Source: Thiohalorhabdus denitrificans
Lineage (GTDB): Bacteria; Pseudomonadota; Gammaproteobacteria; Thiohalorhabdales; Thiohalorhabdaceae
NCBI RefSeq assembly: GCF_001399755.1
Contig: NZ_LJCP01000010.1
Coordinates: 1-64,000, forward strand
DNA length: 64,000 nt
Reading direction: 5' to 3'
The stretch's first letter is position 1. Every line of letters starts with the position of its first letter. The position numbers and the translations under genes were made by a program. This document shows, piece after piece, positions 1 to 9,494 of this stretch. The notes beneath the pieces are model-generated. The model was given only the letters and a program-made list of their open reading frames with translations, had not been told where the DNA came from and did no database searches.

Positions 1-127
1 CCGGCCCGCCCGGACCAGTTCCACCATCTGCTCCCGGAATTCCGCGGAATACCGGGCTTGCGACTTGGCCATCGTGGACTCCTTTCAAGCCAAAGGGTCA
101 GGTGTCCACGAAAGCGGGTCAACTCCA
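1..127 (-). mobile_element. IS3-family element, terminal fragment with start of orfA
   Basis: This is the end of an insertion sequence whose body lies left of the window. On the minus strand a reading frame starts at 72 (MAKSQARYSAEFREQMVEL) and runs off the edge; it is the N-terminal helix-turn-helix part of an IS3-type OrfA. The outer end reads TGGAGTTGACCCGCTTTCG on the minus strand. The sequence is nearly identical to the end of the element at 58567-59039 and similar to 43808-43861, all in the same orientation. It marks the left flank of the accessory island. Confidence 0.8.
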
Positions 128-187
128 GCATTCCCTTACGCGGCCTCGAGGTAGCCTTTGTAAGTTTTCCTAGCCAAGAGGAGGTCC

Positions 188-286
188 ATGCCCGGGCAAT
201 CCCCTAAGAAGGTCGACGAAGATTGGTACCTCCTTTCGAAGGAATTTTGTGCTAGCACATCCAAATTGGCATCCTTTTTCCCATAA
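188..286 (+). CDS. Possible 32-aa small protein or leader peptide
   Basis: A short frame starts with ATG (MPGQSPKKVDEDWYLL) eight bases after a strong AAGAGGAGG ribosome-binding sequence and ends in TAA. It overlaps the beginning of the downstream nuclease-like gene in another frame. The strong ribosome-binding sequence is the only real argument for it; it may be a leader peptide that couples translation or the relic of a longer gene. No similarity is recognised. Confidence 0.2.
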   Translation: MPGQSPKKVDEDWYLLSKEFCASTSKLASFFP

Positions 287-1838
287 CCCCACCCCGATTC
301 ACGAAAAGGGTTCCGGCATGAAGCTGCAGGATGCGGTCGAATATATGTCTTCCCGGTATCTCTGGCGCATTCTGGGGAGCTATCGAACGGAATCCCGTAA
401 GCCCGATGAGGAAAAAACGCGGGAAATCCTGGTCCATGACACCCCCTCCCTGGTCGACCCGGCCAATGTCGGCCAGCGCCTCGACTTGGCCCGGACGAAT
501 CCTGATAACCGGATTCTGTACCGGTTCCTCATCGAAGCCCTGCTTGAGGAGCGGGAACATCAGCTCGAGGAAGGGGAGTTGTTAGACCGGGTCCAGGCGA
601 AAGAACAGGCCATCATCGAAGAGGCGGGGCAAGGATCGGAGGCGCTGCAGTACAAGGATGCCGACAGCCTGCGGGTTTACCGGACGGTCCTGGAGGCGGC
701 CCTGGAAGGCGGCATAAGCCTCGATCAGGGGCGGCTTTTGGCTCAACTGCGCCAGACCCTAGGACTAACCCTGCGGGATCACTACCGGCTTCAGGCCCAG
801 CTTAACGCCTTCCCCAAGGCGGGCAACGGAGTGCATACCGATGCCGAAATCGAGCAGGGGATCAAGGAACTGCAAATCAAAGGGTGTGTGTTTTACGCCA
901 ACAACCACCCCGACGGGATGCAGTGCTTGGTGCCCGAGGAACTCGCCCCCGGGTTGAAACAGTCCATCGGCCTGGAACTGCCCCGTTCGGTCTTCGAGCG
1001 CATGCTGACGGAGCAGCTCAACAAGGACCAGCTCTACACCATCCTGAAGGCCGGGGGTGTCCCAACCTCCGGAAGCAAGGAGGAACAGATCGCACGGGTG
1101 CTGATGGCGGACCTGCAGCCCAGCGAGGCCCTGGATGCCCTGACGAATGCCGAGCTGGGCGACATCTGCCGCAATCTGCACCAGGTGCGGGTCAGTGGCA
1201 CTAAGGAGCAGCGCATCACCAACATCATCGGCTATTACGATGAGCTACGCATCCTGTCCGATGAGGAAGCCACTAACGATCGGGCTCGGTTCTATGGGGT
1301 CCTGGCCTGGCTGGCCGAACGTAACCGGGATAACCTCTACATAAATAAGGTCATCACCAAGGACCGGGAAATCGAGGGCGCTTTCGAGGAGGGCACCCGG
1401 TACCTGGTAACCGAGAAGCTGGGGGTTTCGCTGATTGATATGGCCGGTTCCAAGCACGCCGACGGCGGGTTCACGCATCCGAGCGGCCAGTCCATCTTCC
1501 TTTGGGACAACAAGAGCAAGGAAGGGCCATACGACTTCCCGGAGAATGAGTACGACCAGTTCAAGCATTACATACAGAACGCCGAACGCCGGGTGACCGC
1601 CTTTCTGGTGGTGGTGCCCGACTACACCGAGGAAGCCCTAGCAAAGGCGACGCGGCTGAAGTCGGAGTCCGGCACCGACACTGACGTCGGCCTGATCCGG
1701 GCCGCTGACCTAAAGTGGCTGGCGGAGAACTGGAGTCATTACGCGGGGAACCGATCCTTCAATCCGGACGTGCTGAACCTGCACGGCGGGGTGGACCGGG
1801 TACGGCTCGAGAACCAGCTCAAGGCCTTCTATTGCTGA
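249..1838 (+). CDS. SAP-domain protein with PD-(D/E)XK-like nuclease end
   Basis: This 529-residue protein is probably a DNA-binding nuclease. The middle carries two SAP-like helix-extended-loop-helix motifs (around residues 265-290, LKAGGVPTSGSKEEQIARVL, and again near 315-330, VSGTKEQRITNII), which usually bind DNA. The C-terminal third contains a phenylalanine-rich segment with LWDNKSK followed by EYDQFKHYI, resembling the D-(x)-N/ExK core of restriction-type PD-(D/E)XK nucleases. The GTG at 249 has AAGGA seven bases upstream; an ATG at 318 (MKLQDAVEYM) is an alternative start giving 506 residues. It stands alone between an IS end and a PIN relic. The specific family is not recognised; restriction or abortive defence is inference from the folds and context. 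Confidence 0.6.
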   Translation: MLAHPNWHPFSHNPTPIHEKGSGMKLQDAVEYMSSRYLWRILGSYRTESRKPDEEKTREILVHDTPSLVDPANVGQRLDLARTNPDNRILYRFLIEALLEEREHQLEEGELLDRVQAKEQAIIEEAGQGSEALQYKDADSLRVYRTVLEAALEGGISLDQGRLLAQLRQTLGLTLRDHYRLQAQLNAFPKAGNGVHTDAEIEQGIKELQIKGCVFYANNHPDGMQCLVPEELAPGLKQSIGLELPRSVFERMLTEQLNKDQLYTILKAGGVPTSGSKEEQIARVLMADLQPSEALDALTNAELGDICRNLHQVRVSGTKEQRITNIIGYYDELRILSDEEATNDRARFYGVLAWLAERNRDNLYINKVITKDREIEGAFEEGTRYLVTEKLGVSLIDMAGSKHADGGFTHPSGQSIFLWDNKSKEGPYDFPENEYDQFKHYIQNAERRVTAFLVVVPDYTEEALAKATRLKSESGTDTDVGLIRAADLKWLAENWSHYAGNRSFNPDVLNLHGGVDRVRLENQLKAFYC

Positions 1839-1865
1839 GTAAGGTACATACCAGAAAATCAAACA

Positions 1866-1970
1866 CTCAGGTCCGATACCCTCTTTAAAGGCAATCAGGT
1901 TACGGACCAAAGGGGCTCCCTGCATGGAAGCCTGGATGATCAGCCACTGGGCAGCGTGATCGGGTAACCG
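1866..1970 (-). pseudogene. Relic of a PIN-domain (VapC-type) toxin
   Basis: The minus strand reads LPDHAAQWLIIQASMQGAPL then VRNLIAFKEGIGPE. This resembles the C-terminal core of PIN toxins (DPFDRLLIAQALVEGLPLVTRD), with the last acidic residue lost and no start or full domain. It is a short, degraded match, so the call is tentative. The remaining bases between the flanking genes show nothing else. Confidence 0.3.
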
Positions 1971-2085
1971 TGGACAAGGTCTTATTACGGCACACCTAGG
2001 TTCAACAGGCTGACAAGACGCCGCATTCTAGGTTATAGCTACAACGACGCGAGCCCGACTTTTTCATGTCCGGTTTATTGGTTTG

Positions 2086-3297
2086 TTAATCCTTAAGGTG
2101 CTCTAGCCACTCATCCAAAGAATTAAGGTGGCCCTCATTGAGCCACATTGCGCCAATGCCTAACCAAGAAAGGAGACTAAGTATTTCTGTTGAGGGCTTT
2201 TCGGGGAGAAGAATGGCGATGTGTTCGCCAATTTCTCCTTTTGTATTGAACCAATAGTCATACACCTGTCCAATTGCCATGCGGACGTGTGATCGCTCGG
2301 AGGAACTCTTGACCTCAATTATAAGGTCGTTGCGCTTGCTATCGTAGTTTTTCACCATGACATCGAACATGGCGTCATTAGTGCACCCTTCTAATAGAGT
2401 GAACTCAGAAAGCTTTTCTTGGAGTTGGTTAGTAATTTGGTTGTGAATTCTTTTATTTATAAGATTTTTGGATTCCTGTAGTGATTCTATATCCGCCTCG
2501 TCCTTGAGCGAAAGACCGGAACCTTCCTCAGTGTTTGTCGCGGTGAGGATCTGCTTTCGTGTTTTGCCGTCGGAAGAAGGAATGAAGTCAGGTAGGTCGT
2601 CTCCTCCAAGTTGGTCTAGGTCGGCGGCATCACGTATTCCTCCATTTCCATATAGTTGAACCATGCTCAGGTACTGGTCTTCTAATGAGGAATTCGAAGC
2701 ATCTAGACTATTAAGCAATTCTTGTACGTTATTAGATCCATTGATTATTGGAAATCTTATCTCCGGGTCAAGAATAAAAAAGGCTGGGGCGAGGAAATAC
2801 TCAGAACGCATCCTCTGGCCTTTATTGTTTGCCTTGGGGATGCGTTCTAGAGTCGATATCTGGCGCACGATTTCAAGACGTTCCGCGTCTGTCCTCGCTT
2901 CGGATGCTTGTCGGAAGAGGGAAAGTAAGATGGGGAAGTTATCTTTTACCCAGCCCCCAACACTATTTCTGAACGCATTATAGAAGTTGGTGAAACCCGT
3001 ATGGTGCGCGACCAACTCCTCGGCCGAGGGATCATTTAGTTTTTCTGCAACATCAGCCGCCACATCGGTTAGACCAAGGCCAGAGTAGTTGGCTCCTAGG
3101 ATGCTCTCGAGGGCGGGAATCTTTGTACTTCGTATATAGCTGGCGTTAGAGCCTTCATAGCTATCCGATATCCAGGCAAGCTTGGAAAGCCCCAAGAGTT
3201 GGCTAGGGGTCACGTCCTGGCGGTGGAGTACATGTCCTGCCAGTTTTCTAGCAAGCCTGTTGGTTCGGCGTTGTCGCTCAGCCCAGCTTGACTCCAT
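2086..3297 (-). CDS. Putative PD-(D/E)XK nuclease-domain protein
   Basis: This 403-residue protein ends in a recognisable restriction-type nuclease core. Residues about 310-350 contain DAMFDVMV, then LIIEVKSSSERSHVRMAIGQ and VYDYWF: an acidic residue, a hydrophobic strand with E-V-K, and the downstream Q/Y helix. This fits PD-(D/E)XK enzymes that cut DNA. The N-terminal 300 residues are helical with no family recognised; they may bind DNA or sense a signal. The gene is visibly richer in AT than its neighbours, suggesting separate acquisition. ATG is preceded by AAGGAGGG. It is transcribed towards the SAP-domain nuclease and forms no obvious operon. Confidence 0.6.
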   Translation of the reverse strand: MESSWAERQRRTNRLARKLAGHVLHRQDVTPSQLLGLSKLAWISDSYEGSNASYIRSTKIPALESILGANYSGLGLTDVAADVAEKLNDPSAEELVAHHTGFTNFYNAFRNSVGGWVKDNFPILLSLFRQASEARTDAERLEIVRQISTLERIPKANNKGQRMRSEYFLAPAFFILDPEIRFPIINGSNNVQELLNSLDASNSSLEDQYLSMVQLYGNGGIRDAADLDQLGGDDLPDFIPSSDGKTRKQILTATNTEEGSGLSLKDEADIESLQESKNLINKRIHNQITNQLQEKLSEFTLLEGCTNDAMFDVMVKNYDSKRNDLIIEVKSSSERSHVRMAIGQVYDYWFNTKGEIGEHIAILLPEKPSTEILSLLSWLGIGAMWLNEGHLNSLDEWLEHLKD

Positions 3298-3451
3298 GGT
3301 CCCTCCTTATTTGGGGCTGACTGCGGGTATAAATAGATTGTCCAAGGGATTCAACCGAGGAACGTTGTAGGGGCTGCCAAATCCCTGGGTCCGGCTCACC
3401 TTAACCCCTGTAATGCAATACGCAGGAAAGGGGGCAGGGTATGGAGAAGGG

Positions 3452-4357
3452 TTAGGCACCATACCAGAAGGTGACCATTTCCACGGCGAGCCTTTCCGGG
3501 TCTTGGTCGCCTTCCTCCATGGGCGCACCGACGACGAAGGGGGGCTCCTCGCGGATCCAGGGCTCCATGCATTCCCGGAAGGCCTCCATGGCCTCTTCGA
3601 TCTCGAAAACCTCCACCTCCGGGGAAAACCGAATCTGCACCACGGCGCCGGTGAGAAGGCTCCCGCCGTGGAGCGCACCTGCTTCCACACCCTGCTCGAA
3701 GGCCGTGCGGACCGCTTGCCCCGCCCGTCCCGGGCCGGTGCCGGTACCTTCACTGAACACCCCGAGGGCCCCGGCCCAGCTCACGGCTAGATCCGCGGGG
3801 TCCACGCCGATGAAACCCGGATCGGTCACACTCCGAAGTAGGGCCCGCAACGCCCCGGCCAGGAAGGTCGAGGCCTCGGCCCCGGACTCCGGTTCCTTCC
3901 GGCCCGGCCATGCTTCCAGCACGGGGCCGGGGAACCGCCCGGCTAGGCTTCCCGGTTGGCTCGGCGGCTGGACCCAGAGGGCCCGCCGGACCCGGGTATT
4001 GGGGAGGACCTCCCCGAGCCAGTCCACTTGCTCCCGGACAAAGGGGTCACCGGGATCCCCAAGGACCATAACGAGGGGAGAGGAATTCAGGCGGCCGAGA
4101 AGGGCTTCCCGGGCTGCTTCCAGCCCCTCCACCCCGGTTTCCCACAGGGGCTCGATGCCGCTCTCCCCGCGGAGGTCCGCGGCCAGGCCGCTGGACTCCT
4201 CTCCGGGACCGAGCCGGAGGTATTCCGCTGGCGGTCCCTGCCGTAACAGCTCGGGGCTCATCCCGGGGCCGCTAAGCGCTCCCAACCCGAGAACCAAGGC
4301 CACAGGGGAAGCCGGATCCCCCTCCTGAGTCCCCGTCCTAACTCCTTCGAGATGCAT
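3452..4357 (-). CDS. Degenerate FtsZ/tubulin-like protein
   Basis: The C-terminal half of this 301-residue protein follows the FtsZ pattern. Near residue 170 it reads SVTDPGFIGVDPADLAVSW, matching the FtsZ segment PGLINVDFADVRTVM. It continues with a Gly-rich stretch (GALGVFSEGTGTGPGRAGQA), then LLTGAVVQIRF and a final FVVGAPM, parallel to the FtsZ strands GA.GVLVNI and I.FG. The N-terminal half should carry the GTP-binding GGGTG(T/S)G loop, but at that position there is only LVMVLGDPGDPF. The protein therefore probably cannot bind GTP in the normal way. Its role is unknown; it may be a structural or regulatory FtsZ-like factor. It follows the PEGA lipoprotein gene on the same strand by 104 bp. 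The start is uncertain (GTG codons exist further in). Confidence 0.5.
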   Translation of the reverse strand: MHLEGVRTGTQEGDPASPVALVLGLGALSGPGMSPELLRQGPPAEYLRLGPGEESSGLAADLRGESGIEPLWETGVEGLEAAREALLGRLNSSPLVMVLGDPGDPFVREQVDWLGEVLPNTRVRRALWVQPPSQPGSLAGRFPGPVLEAWPGRKEPESGAEASTFLAGALRALLRSVTDPGFIGVDPADLAVSWAGALGVFSEGTGTGPGRAGQAVRTAFEQGVEAGALHGGSLLTGAVVQIRFSPEVEVFEIEEAMEAFRECMEPWIREEPPFVVGAPMEEGDQDPERLAVEMVTFWYGA

Positions 4358-4461
4358 GCAGGCTCCGGTGGGTGGTTGCAGGTGTGACCAATGTCCCTCT
4401 TCCCCTCCAGGGGTCTTCTCAATTCCGGAAAATCCCGAACTCGCCGACCCTCCTTGTAGAA

Positions 4462-5109
4462 CTACCGGAGTTTGGCCTGCTCCTCGTTATGCTTGGTCCT
4501 TTCGGCGATGGCCCTGGCGGCCGCCATGGGCTCTTCTTCCTCCTTCAAGGTGGCGCGAACCTGCTCCACCGCGGACTGGTTCGTTAGATCGATCCCCAGC
4601 ATGTCGACCAAGTTCAGGAAGGCCTCGCTCTTCGTGTACTCCTCGGTGAAAGAGGCTTCCTGCAGCTTGTCGAAGTTCAGAAGGACGTATTTCTTTATCT
4701 TCTGGCCATCGCTGGCCACCCCTTCCGTCGTACCCTTCTCGTTCAGCGTGACCAAGTAGTGATTCTGCTTGTACTCGTAGATGGAGCCGGTGGCCGCATC
4801 GGTGGTGGAGCCCGGCAGGCCCCCCAATATGACGTTGCCGAAAAACCAGGGATTGACGGAGGTGTCCAGCTCCATGGTCTCCGTCTCGTAGCCTTCCTTG
4901 CTCACCTTGATGATCTGTCCCGAATCCTTTTCCAGGTTCGCTGTAAGCGGGGTCCGGCCCAAGGTGCGCCCGTCCACCTCCACCTTCGCCCCTTCCGGCT
5001 CGGATTCGAAGGACACCTGTTCATTGCGCCCGGAAACGATGCTCGCGCACCCGGTCAGCAGGAGCATGGAGAGGACCGCGAGGCCCAGGGTGGCGGTTTG
5101 TGCTCGCAC
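4462..5109 (-). CDS. PEGA-domain lipoprotein
   Basis: The 215-residue product starts with a lipoprotein signal peptide: a charged MRAQ start, a hydrophobic stretch and the lipobox LLTGC, so Cys21 should be lipidated. A PEGA domain follows (residues about 33-75): VSFESEPEGAKVEVDGRTLG then RTPLTANL, a small beta fold common in surface and periplasmic proteins. Next comes NPWFFGNVILGGLPGSTTD, a short membrane-associated Gly-rich segment typical of this lipoprotein family. The C-terminal 90 residues are charged and helical. It is likely anchored in the outer or inner membrane facing the periplasm. ATG is preceded by AAAGGGGAAT. It may be cotranscribed with the FtsZ-like gene downstream. Confidence 0.75.
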   Translation of the reverse strand: MRAQTATLGLAVLSMLLLTGCASIVSGRNEQVSFESEPEGAKVEVDGRTLGRTPLTANLEKDSGQIIKVSKEGYETETMELDTSVNPWFFGNVILGGLPGSTTDAATGSIYEYKQNHYLVTLNEKGTTEGVASDGQKIKKYVLLNFDKLQEASFTEEYTKSEAFLNLVDMLGIDLTNQSAVEQVRATLKEEEEPMAAARAIAERTKHNEEQAKLR

Positions 5110-5700
5110 GATAATTCCCCTTTCTTTTTAAAGTTTTACGCAGGCTACGCGGGTGGAGTTGGACTTACAAGAACAGTTCCGTCCAGGAACGCCGCGATGT
5201 TTTACCCTGGCCATGCGACATCTCGGGTCGCGGCCAAGGCAAATGGCGGCAGTGAGCCTCGAGAGCGAACCAACCCTTCCATGAGGGGAATGGGTTATGC
5301 TCTTTTCTAATTGACTGTTTTTGGGGTCTGATCCGAAGAATAATGGCGGGCTTTGTAGTTGCGTACGGTGCCAGGATATGTCTTCATAACCTGCCCATCT
5401 GGCCTGTCTCTCGAAAACATTCGGCTCCCAGCCCCGAAAGTCCTGGCCTTTTGCCGAAAGGGGCGGTTTCAGCCTTCCCTCCCCAAGGCTCACTTTCGCC
5501 TACAGGCGTGGTCCGGACGGGCGAGGATCATGCGCAAGGAAGACTAAACGCTGGTGACTGCCGGGGCGTTTCGCCTGGGCCGGCCGGGCCATCGAGGGCA
5601 GAGCGACAAACCCCCGGAGTCCGTGAGAAGTCCTATACGACCCAACAAGTCGCAATCCTCCGGTAGATGAGGGGAACGCCAAGCACTTGGAAGGGTTGCC
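5110..5700. other. Non-coding gap before the main defence locus
   Basis: About 590 bases without a convincing gene. Short frames on both strands lack ribosome-binding sites and any recognisable family. No hairpin-plus-T-run terminator is obvious. The promoter of the downstream defence genes may lie here, but the decayed gene at its right end suggests the segment has been rearranged. Confidence 0.4.
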
Positions 5701-5966
5701 TTGACCATCCGTATCCTGCATACCGCTGACTGGCAGATCGGGAAGGGCTAGGGGCAGATCCCGGGTTACGATGGGGCCGCTCTTCGCAACCAGCGCCTGG
5801 AGACCCTGAGTGCCCTGGCGAGCTGGCCCGCGCGGAAGGCGAGGGGCGTTGTGCTGGTGGCCGGGGACGTCTGCGATACCCAGTCGGTGAGGGACGGCAT
5901 CATCCACCAAAGCCTCGAGCGGCTCTTCGGCCAAAGAACCCAAAAATACTGGAAGTTCCAATGGTG
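5701..5966 (+). pseudogene. Truncated SbcD/Mre11-like exonuclease relic
   Basis: Reading from TTG at 5701 gives [16 protein letters not shown], a TAG stop (5749-5751), then [19 protein letters not shown] and later [19 protein letters not shown] before the final [13 protein letters not shown] and the GD-V-x-DT block are the first two metal-binding motifs of calcineurin-like DNA repair exonucleases such as SbcD. Only the first 85 or so residues remain, with one in-frame amber stop, and the sequence then runs straight into the next gene, whose ATG overlaps its end. It is a dead 5' stub, perhaps left when the helicase operon replaced the rest. Confidence 0.65.
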
Positions 5967-8900
5967 AAGCTGGAAGACCTTAAAAAGGATGCGCAAGTAA
6001 GGGGGCTGGCCGGGAACGAGGTTGTGAAGATCGTATCCTCCGATCCGGTTGGTGAGGGCGCGGTTACCGTTGTCTACCGAACGGGCCAAGGCCAGCTCGG
6101 GGAGCAGATGGTCTTCCGCTCGGACGAGCCCAATCTGGAATTGGCGGAGGCGGGCAGGCCCTGGGCCTTCGATGCTTCCCCGGAAGCCTTCAAGCTTGGC
6201 CTTGAGGCCTACCGGATCAACATGGCCCACCTTTTCGATCCCATGATGGCCGTCCACACCGCTGACGTTCAGCCTTTGCCACACCAGATATCGGCGGTCT
6301 ACGAGGAAATGCTCCCCCGACAGCCCCTGCGTTTCGTCTTGGCCGATGACCCAGGAGCCGGCAAGACCATCATGGCCGGGCTCTATATCCGGGAGCTCAT
6401 CATGCGGGCGGACGCGCACCGGATCCTGGTGGTCGCTCCCGGCGGGCTGGTGGAGCAGTGGCAGGACGAGCTATTCGAGAAGTTTGGCCTCGAGTTCAGA
6501 CTGTTCAACCGGGACGTGGATCAGGCCTCTCGAACAGGAAACGCTTTCCAGGAGAACGAGCGCCTGATCGCGCGCCTGGACCAGTTGGCTCGGAATGAGG
6601 ACTTCCAGGAAAAGCTGGAAAACGTGGAATGGGACCTCGTGGTGGTGGACGAGGCCCACAAGATGTCCGCCACCTATTTCGGCAACAAGCTGCACGAGAC
6701 CAAACGCTACAAGCTGGGCAAGCTCTTAGGGCAGACGAGCCGCCATTTACTCCTCATGACGGCTACGCCCCATAACGGCAAGGAAGAAGATTTCCAGCTC
6801 TTCATGGGGCTCCTGGACGAGGACCGGTTCTACGGAAAATTCCGGGAGGGGGCCCATCAGGTCGATGTGACCGACCTGATGCGACGCATGGTGAAAGAAG
6901 ATCTGGTTCGCTTCGACGGGACCCCCCTTTTCCCCGAGCGGTACTCCTATACCGTCAACTACGAGCTCTCGGACCCGGAGTACGCCCTATACGCGGAGGT
7001 TACCGACTACGTCCGCGAGGAGATGAATCGGGCCCAGGAGCTGGAGGGCAAACGCAAGGGGACCGTGGGCTTCGCCCTGACCCAGCTCCAGCGGCGACTG
7101 GCCTCCAGCCCGGAAGCCATCTACCAGTCCCTCTCCCGGCGCCGCAAACGCCTAGAGGAGCAACGGGACGAAATGAAGACGGTAGCCCGCGGCCATCAAG
7201 TCTCCGAGACCCTCGTCAAATACCAAACGCTGGATGTGCCGGAAAACATCGATGAGGCCGATGAAGAGCTTCCCAGCGACGAGTACGAGGCTTGGTCCGA
7301 GCAGGTTGTGGACAAAGCCACCGCCGCGGAAACCGCGCAGGAGCTTGAGGCGGAAATCCAGACCCTCCGGGACCTGGAGGGGAAGGCCAAAGGCGTACGG
7401 GATGCCGGTGCGGACCGGAAATGGGAGGAGCTGTCAGAGCTGCTCCAGGACAAGCCAGAGATGTACACCCAGGCCGGCCAGCGGCGGAAGATCATTATCT
7501 TCACGGAGCACCGAGACACCCTGAATTACCTGCGGGAGCGAATCACAGGACTTCTCGGGCGCTCCGACGCAGTGGTCACCATCCATGGCGGGACCAACCG
7601 GGATGAGCGGCGGAAGATTCAAGAGGAGTTCCGCCACAACCCCGAGGTATTGGTTCTCCTGGGTACCGACGCGGCAGGGGAAGGTATCAACCTCCAGAAC
7701 ACCAACCTCATGGTCAACTACGACCTTCCCTGGAACCCCAACCGCTTGGAGCAGCGCTTCGGACGCATCCACCGCATCGGCCAGGAAGACGTCTGCCACC
7801 TGTGGAACATGGTTGCGTCCGGTACCCGGGAGGGGCAGGTCTTCCAGCGATTATTCGAAAAGCTGGAGACCGAGCGAGAGACCTTGGGCGGTCAGGTCTT
7901 CGATGTCCTGGGAGAGGCCTTCGAGGACGCCTCATTGAAGGACCTTTTATTGCAGGCCATCCAATACGGCGACCAGCCCGAGGTCCAGGAGCGCCTCAAT
8001 CAGGCCATCGACTCCCAGCTGGACAGTGACCACCTCAAGGCCATCATGGACCGCAACGCCCTGGCCGAGGAGCACCTGAGCACGGAAGAGCTGTTCTCCG
8101 TCAAGGAGGAAATGGAAAAGGCCGAGGCCCGCAAGCTTCAGCCCCATTTCGTCCGGGCCTTTTTCAACCAGGCCTTCCAGGAGTTGGGCGGTGAGCTGCG
8201 CCCGCGGGAGTCTGGGCGTGCCGAGATCCGCCATGTACCGGCCAAGATCCGGGAGCGGGACCGAGTAATCGGTCAGACCCGGACACCCGTGCTCAAGCGC
8301 TACCAGCGAGTCTGCTTCGACAAGGACCGGATCCATCTCCCCAAAAAGCCGACCGCCGACCTGATTCACCCCGCCCATCCCCTGATGGCGGCCACCACCG
8401 ATCTGATCCTCGAAGACCGCCGGTCCAAGCTCAAGCAGGGCAGCGTGCTGGTCGATCCGGAGGATCCGGGAACGGAGCCTCGGGTGGTGTTCATGCTCGA
8501 GCATACGGTCCGTGAAGGCGCCGGGGATCCACCACGCGTCGTATCTCGACGGGTTCAGTTCGTTGCCCTGGACCCGGAGGGGAACGCGACCTTCGCGGGC
8601 TGGGCCCCGCACCTGGATATGCGGGCCCTTGAGGACGGGGAAAAGGAGCTGGTTTCCGATATCATTGGCGCCGACTGGGTTCACGAAGGCCTGGAGAGCC
8701 AAGCCATGGCATACGCCGGTGAGCACCTGGTCCCAGAGCATTTCCAGGAGGTAAAGAACCGCCGAGAGCGCCGCGTGGAAAAGGTTCTGGGGGCCGTCCA
8801 CGAACGGCTTGTCAAGGAGATCAACTACTGGTCGGGCCGGGCCATTGAGCTGGAACGCGACGTGGAAGCCGGGAAGCAGCCACGCATGCAGCCCGACAAC

Positions 8901-9494
8901 GCGCGCCGCCGCGCGGAGGAGCTTTCGGCGCGACTGGAAGAGCGGAGGAAAGGGCTGGAGGCCCAGCGCAATGTAGTCGCCAACTCGCCGGCCGTGGTGG
9001 GCGGTGCCCTGATCATTCCCTACGGCCTAATCGCCCAGCGGCGCGGGGAAGCCGATTGGTCCGCGGACGCGGCGGCTCGCGAGCGGATCGAGCAGATCGC
9101 CATGGAAGCCGTCCGGTCCGCCGAAGAGAATATGGGCCATCGGGTCCAGGACGTTTCCAGCCAGAAATGCGGTTGGGATCTGACGGCCCAGCCCCCCGAA
9201 CAGGACGGCCGCCTCCCCGAGGCCCGCCACATCGAGGTCAAGGGCCGGGCCAAGGGCCAGACCACAATCACCGTCAGCCGCAACGAGATCGCCTACGCCC
9301 TGAACCAGGCGGACAAGTTCCTGTTGGCCATCGTGCTCGTGGACGAGGCCGATCAGACCGAAGGCCCCTACTACCTCCGTCAGCCCTTTAGCCAGGAACC
9401 CGAATTCGGGGTGGCCAGCGTCAATTACGACCTTGCCGACCTGCTCGAGGCCGCCATATCTCCTTCGGAAACCCTCCAAGAACCGATTCAATGA
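5961..9494 (+). CDS. SNF2/DEAH-type helicase with DUF3883-like C-terminus
   Basis: This 1177-residue ATPase is the first gene of the main defence locus. Motif I is DDPGAGKT (residues 129-136), motif II is VVVDEAHK (D230-E-A-H), then [11 protein letters not shown]; the second RecA lobe has [10 protein letters not shown] near 570 and [10 protein letters not shown] near 605, the SNF2/RapA signature. Such enzymes move along double-stranded DNA rather than unwinding it fully. A helical middle section separates this from the C-terminal 130 residues, where [20 protein letters not shown] and [15 protein letters not shown] match the DUF3883 nuclease-like fold with a D/E-x-K core. Its TGA overlaps the ATG of the methylase gene by four bases, so the two are translated together. 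In known relatives the helicase works with a DUF1156 methylase and DUF499 ATPase in phage defence. Confidence 0.85.
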   Translation: MVKLEDLKKDAQVRGLAGNEVVKIVSSDPVGEGAVTVVYRTGQGQLGEQMVFRSDEPNLELAEAGRPWAFDASPEAFKLGLEAYRINMAHLFDPMMAVHTADVQPLPHQISAVYEEMLPRQPLRFVLADDPGAGKTIMAGLYIRELIMRADAHRILVVAPGGLVEQWQDELFEKFGLEFRLFNRDVDQASRTGNAFQENERLIARLDQLARNEDFQEKLENVEWDLVVVDEAHKMSATYFGNKLHETKRYKLGKLLGQTSRHLLLMTATPHNGKEEDFQLFMGLLDEDRFYGKFREGAHQVDVTDLMRRMVKEDLVRFDGTPLFPERYSYTVNYELSDPEYALYAEVTDYVREEMNRAQELEGKRKGTVGFALTQLQRRLASSPEAIYQSLSRRRKRLEEQRDEMKTVARGHQVSETLVKYQTLDVPENIDEADEELPSDEYEAWSEQVVDKATAAETAQELEAEIQTLRDLEGKAKGVRDAGADRKWEELSELLQDKPEMYTQAGQRRKIIIFTEHRDTLNYLRERITGLLGRSDAVVTIHGGTNRDERRKIQEEFRHNPEVLVLLGTDAAGEGINLQNTNLMVNYDLPWNPNRLEQRFGRIHRIGQEDVCHLWNMVASGTREGQVFQRLFEKLETERETLGGQVFDVLGEAFEDASLKDLLLQAIQYGDQPEVQERLNQAIDSQLDSDHLKAIMDRNALAEEHLSTEELFSVKEEMEKAEARKLQPHFVRAFFNQAFQELGGELRPRESGRAEIRHVPAKIRERDRVIGQTRTPVLKRYQRVCFDKDRIHLPKKPTADLIHPAHPLMAATTDLILEDRRSKLKQGSVLVDPEDPGTEPRVVFMLEHTVREGAGDPPRVVSRRVQFVALDPEGNATFAGWAPHLDMRALEDGEKELVSDIIGADWVHEGLESQAMAYAGEHLVPEHFQEVKNRRERRVEKVLGAVHERLVKEINYWSGRAIELERDVEAGKQPRMQPDNARRRAEELSARLEERRKGLEAQRNVVANSPAVVGGALIIPYGLIAQRRGEADWSADAAARERIEQIAMEAVRSAEENMGHRVQDVSSQKCGWDLTAQPPEQDGRLPEARHIEVKGRAKGQTTITVSRNEIAYALNQADKFLLAIVLVDEADQTEGPYYLRQPFSQEPEFGVASVNYDLADLLEAAISPSETLQEPIQ

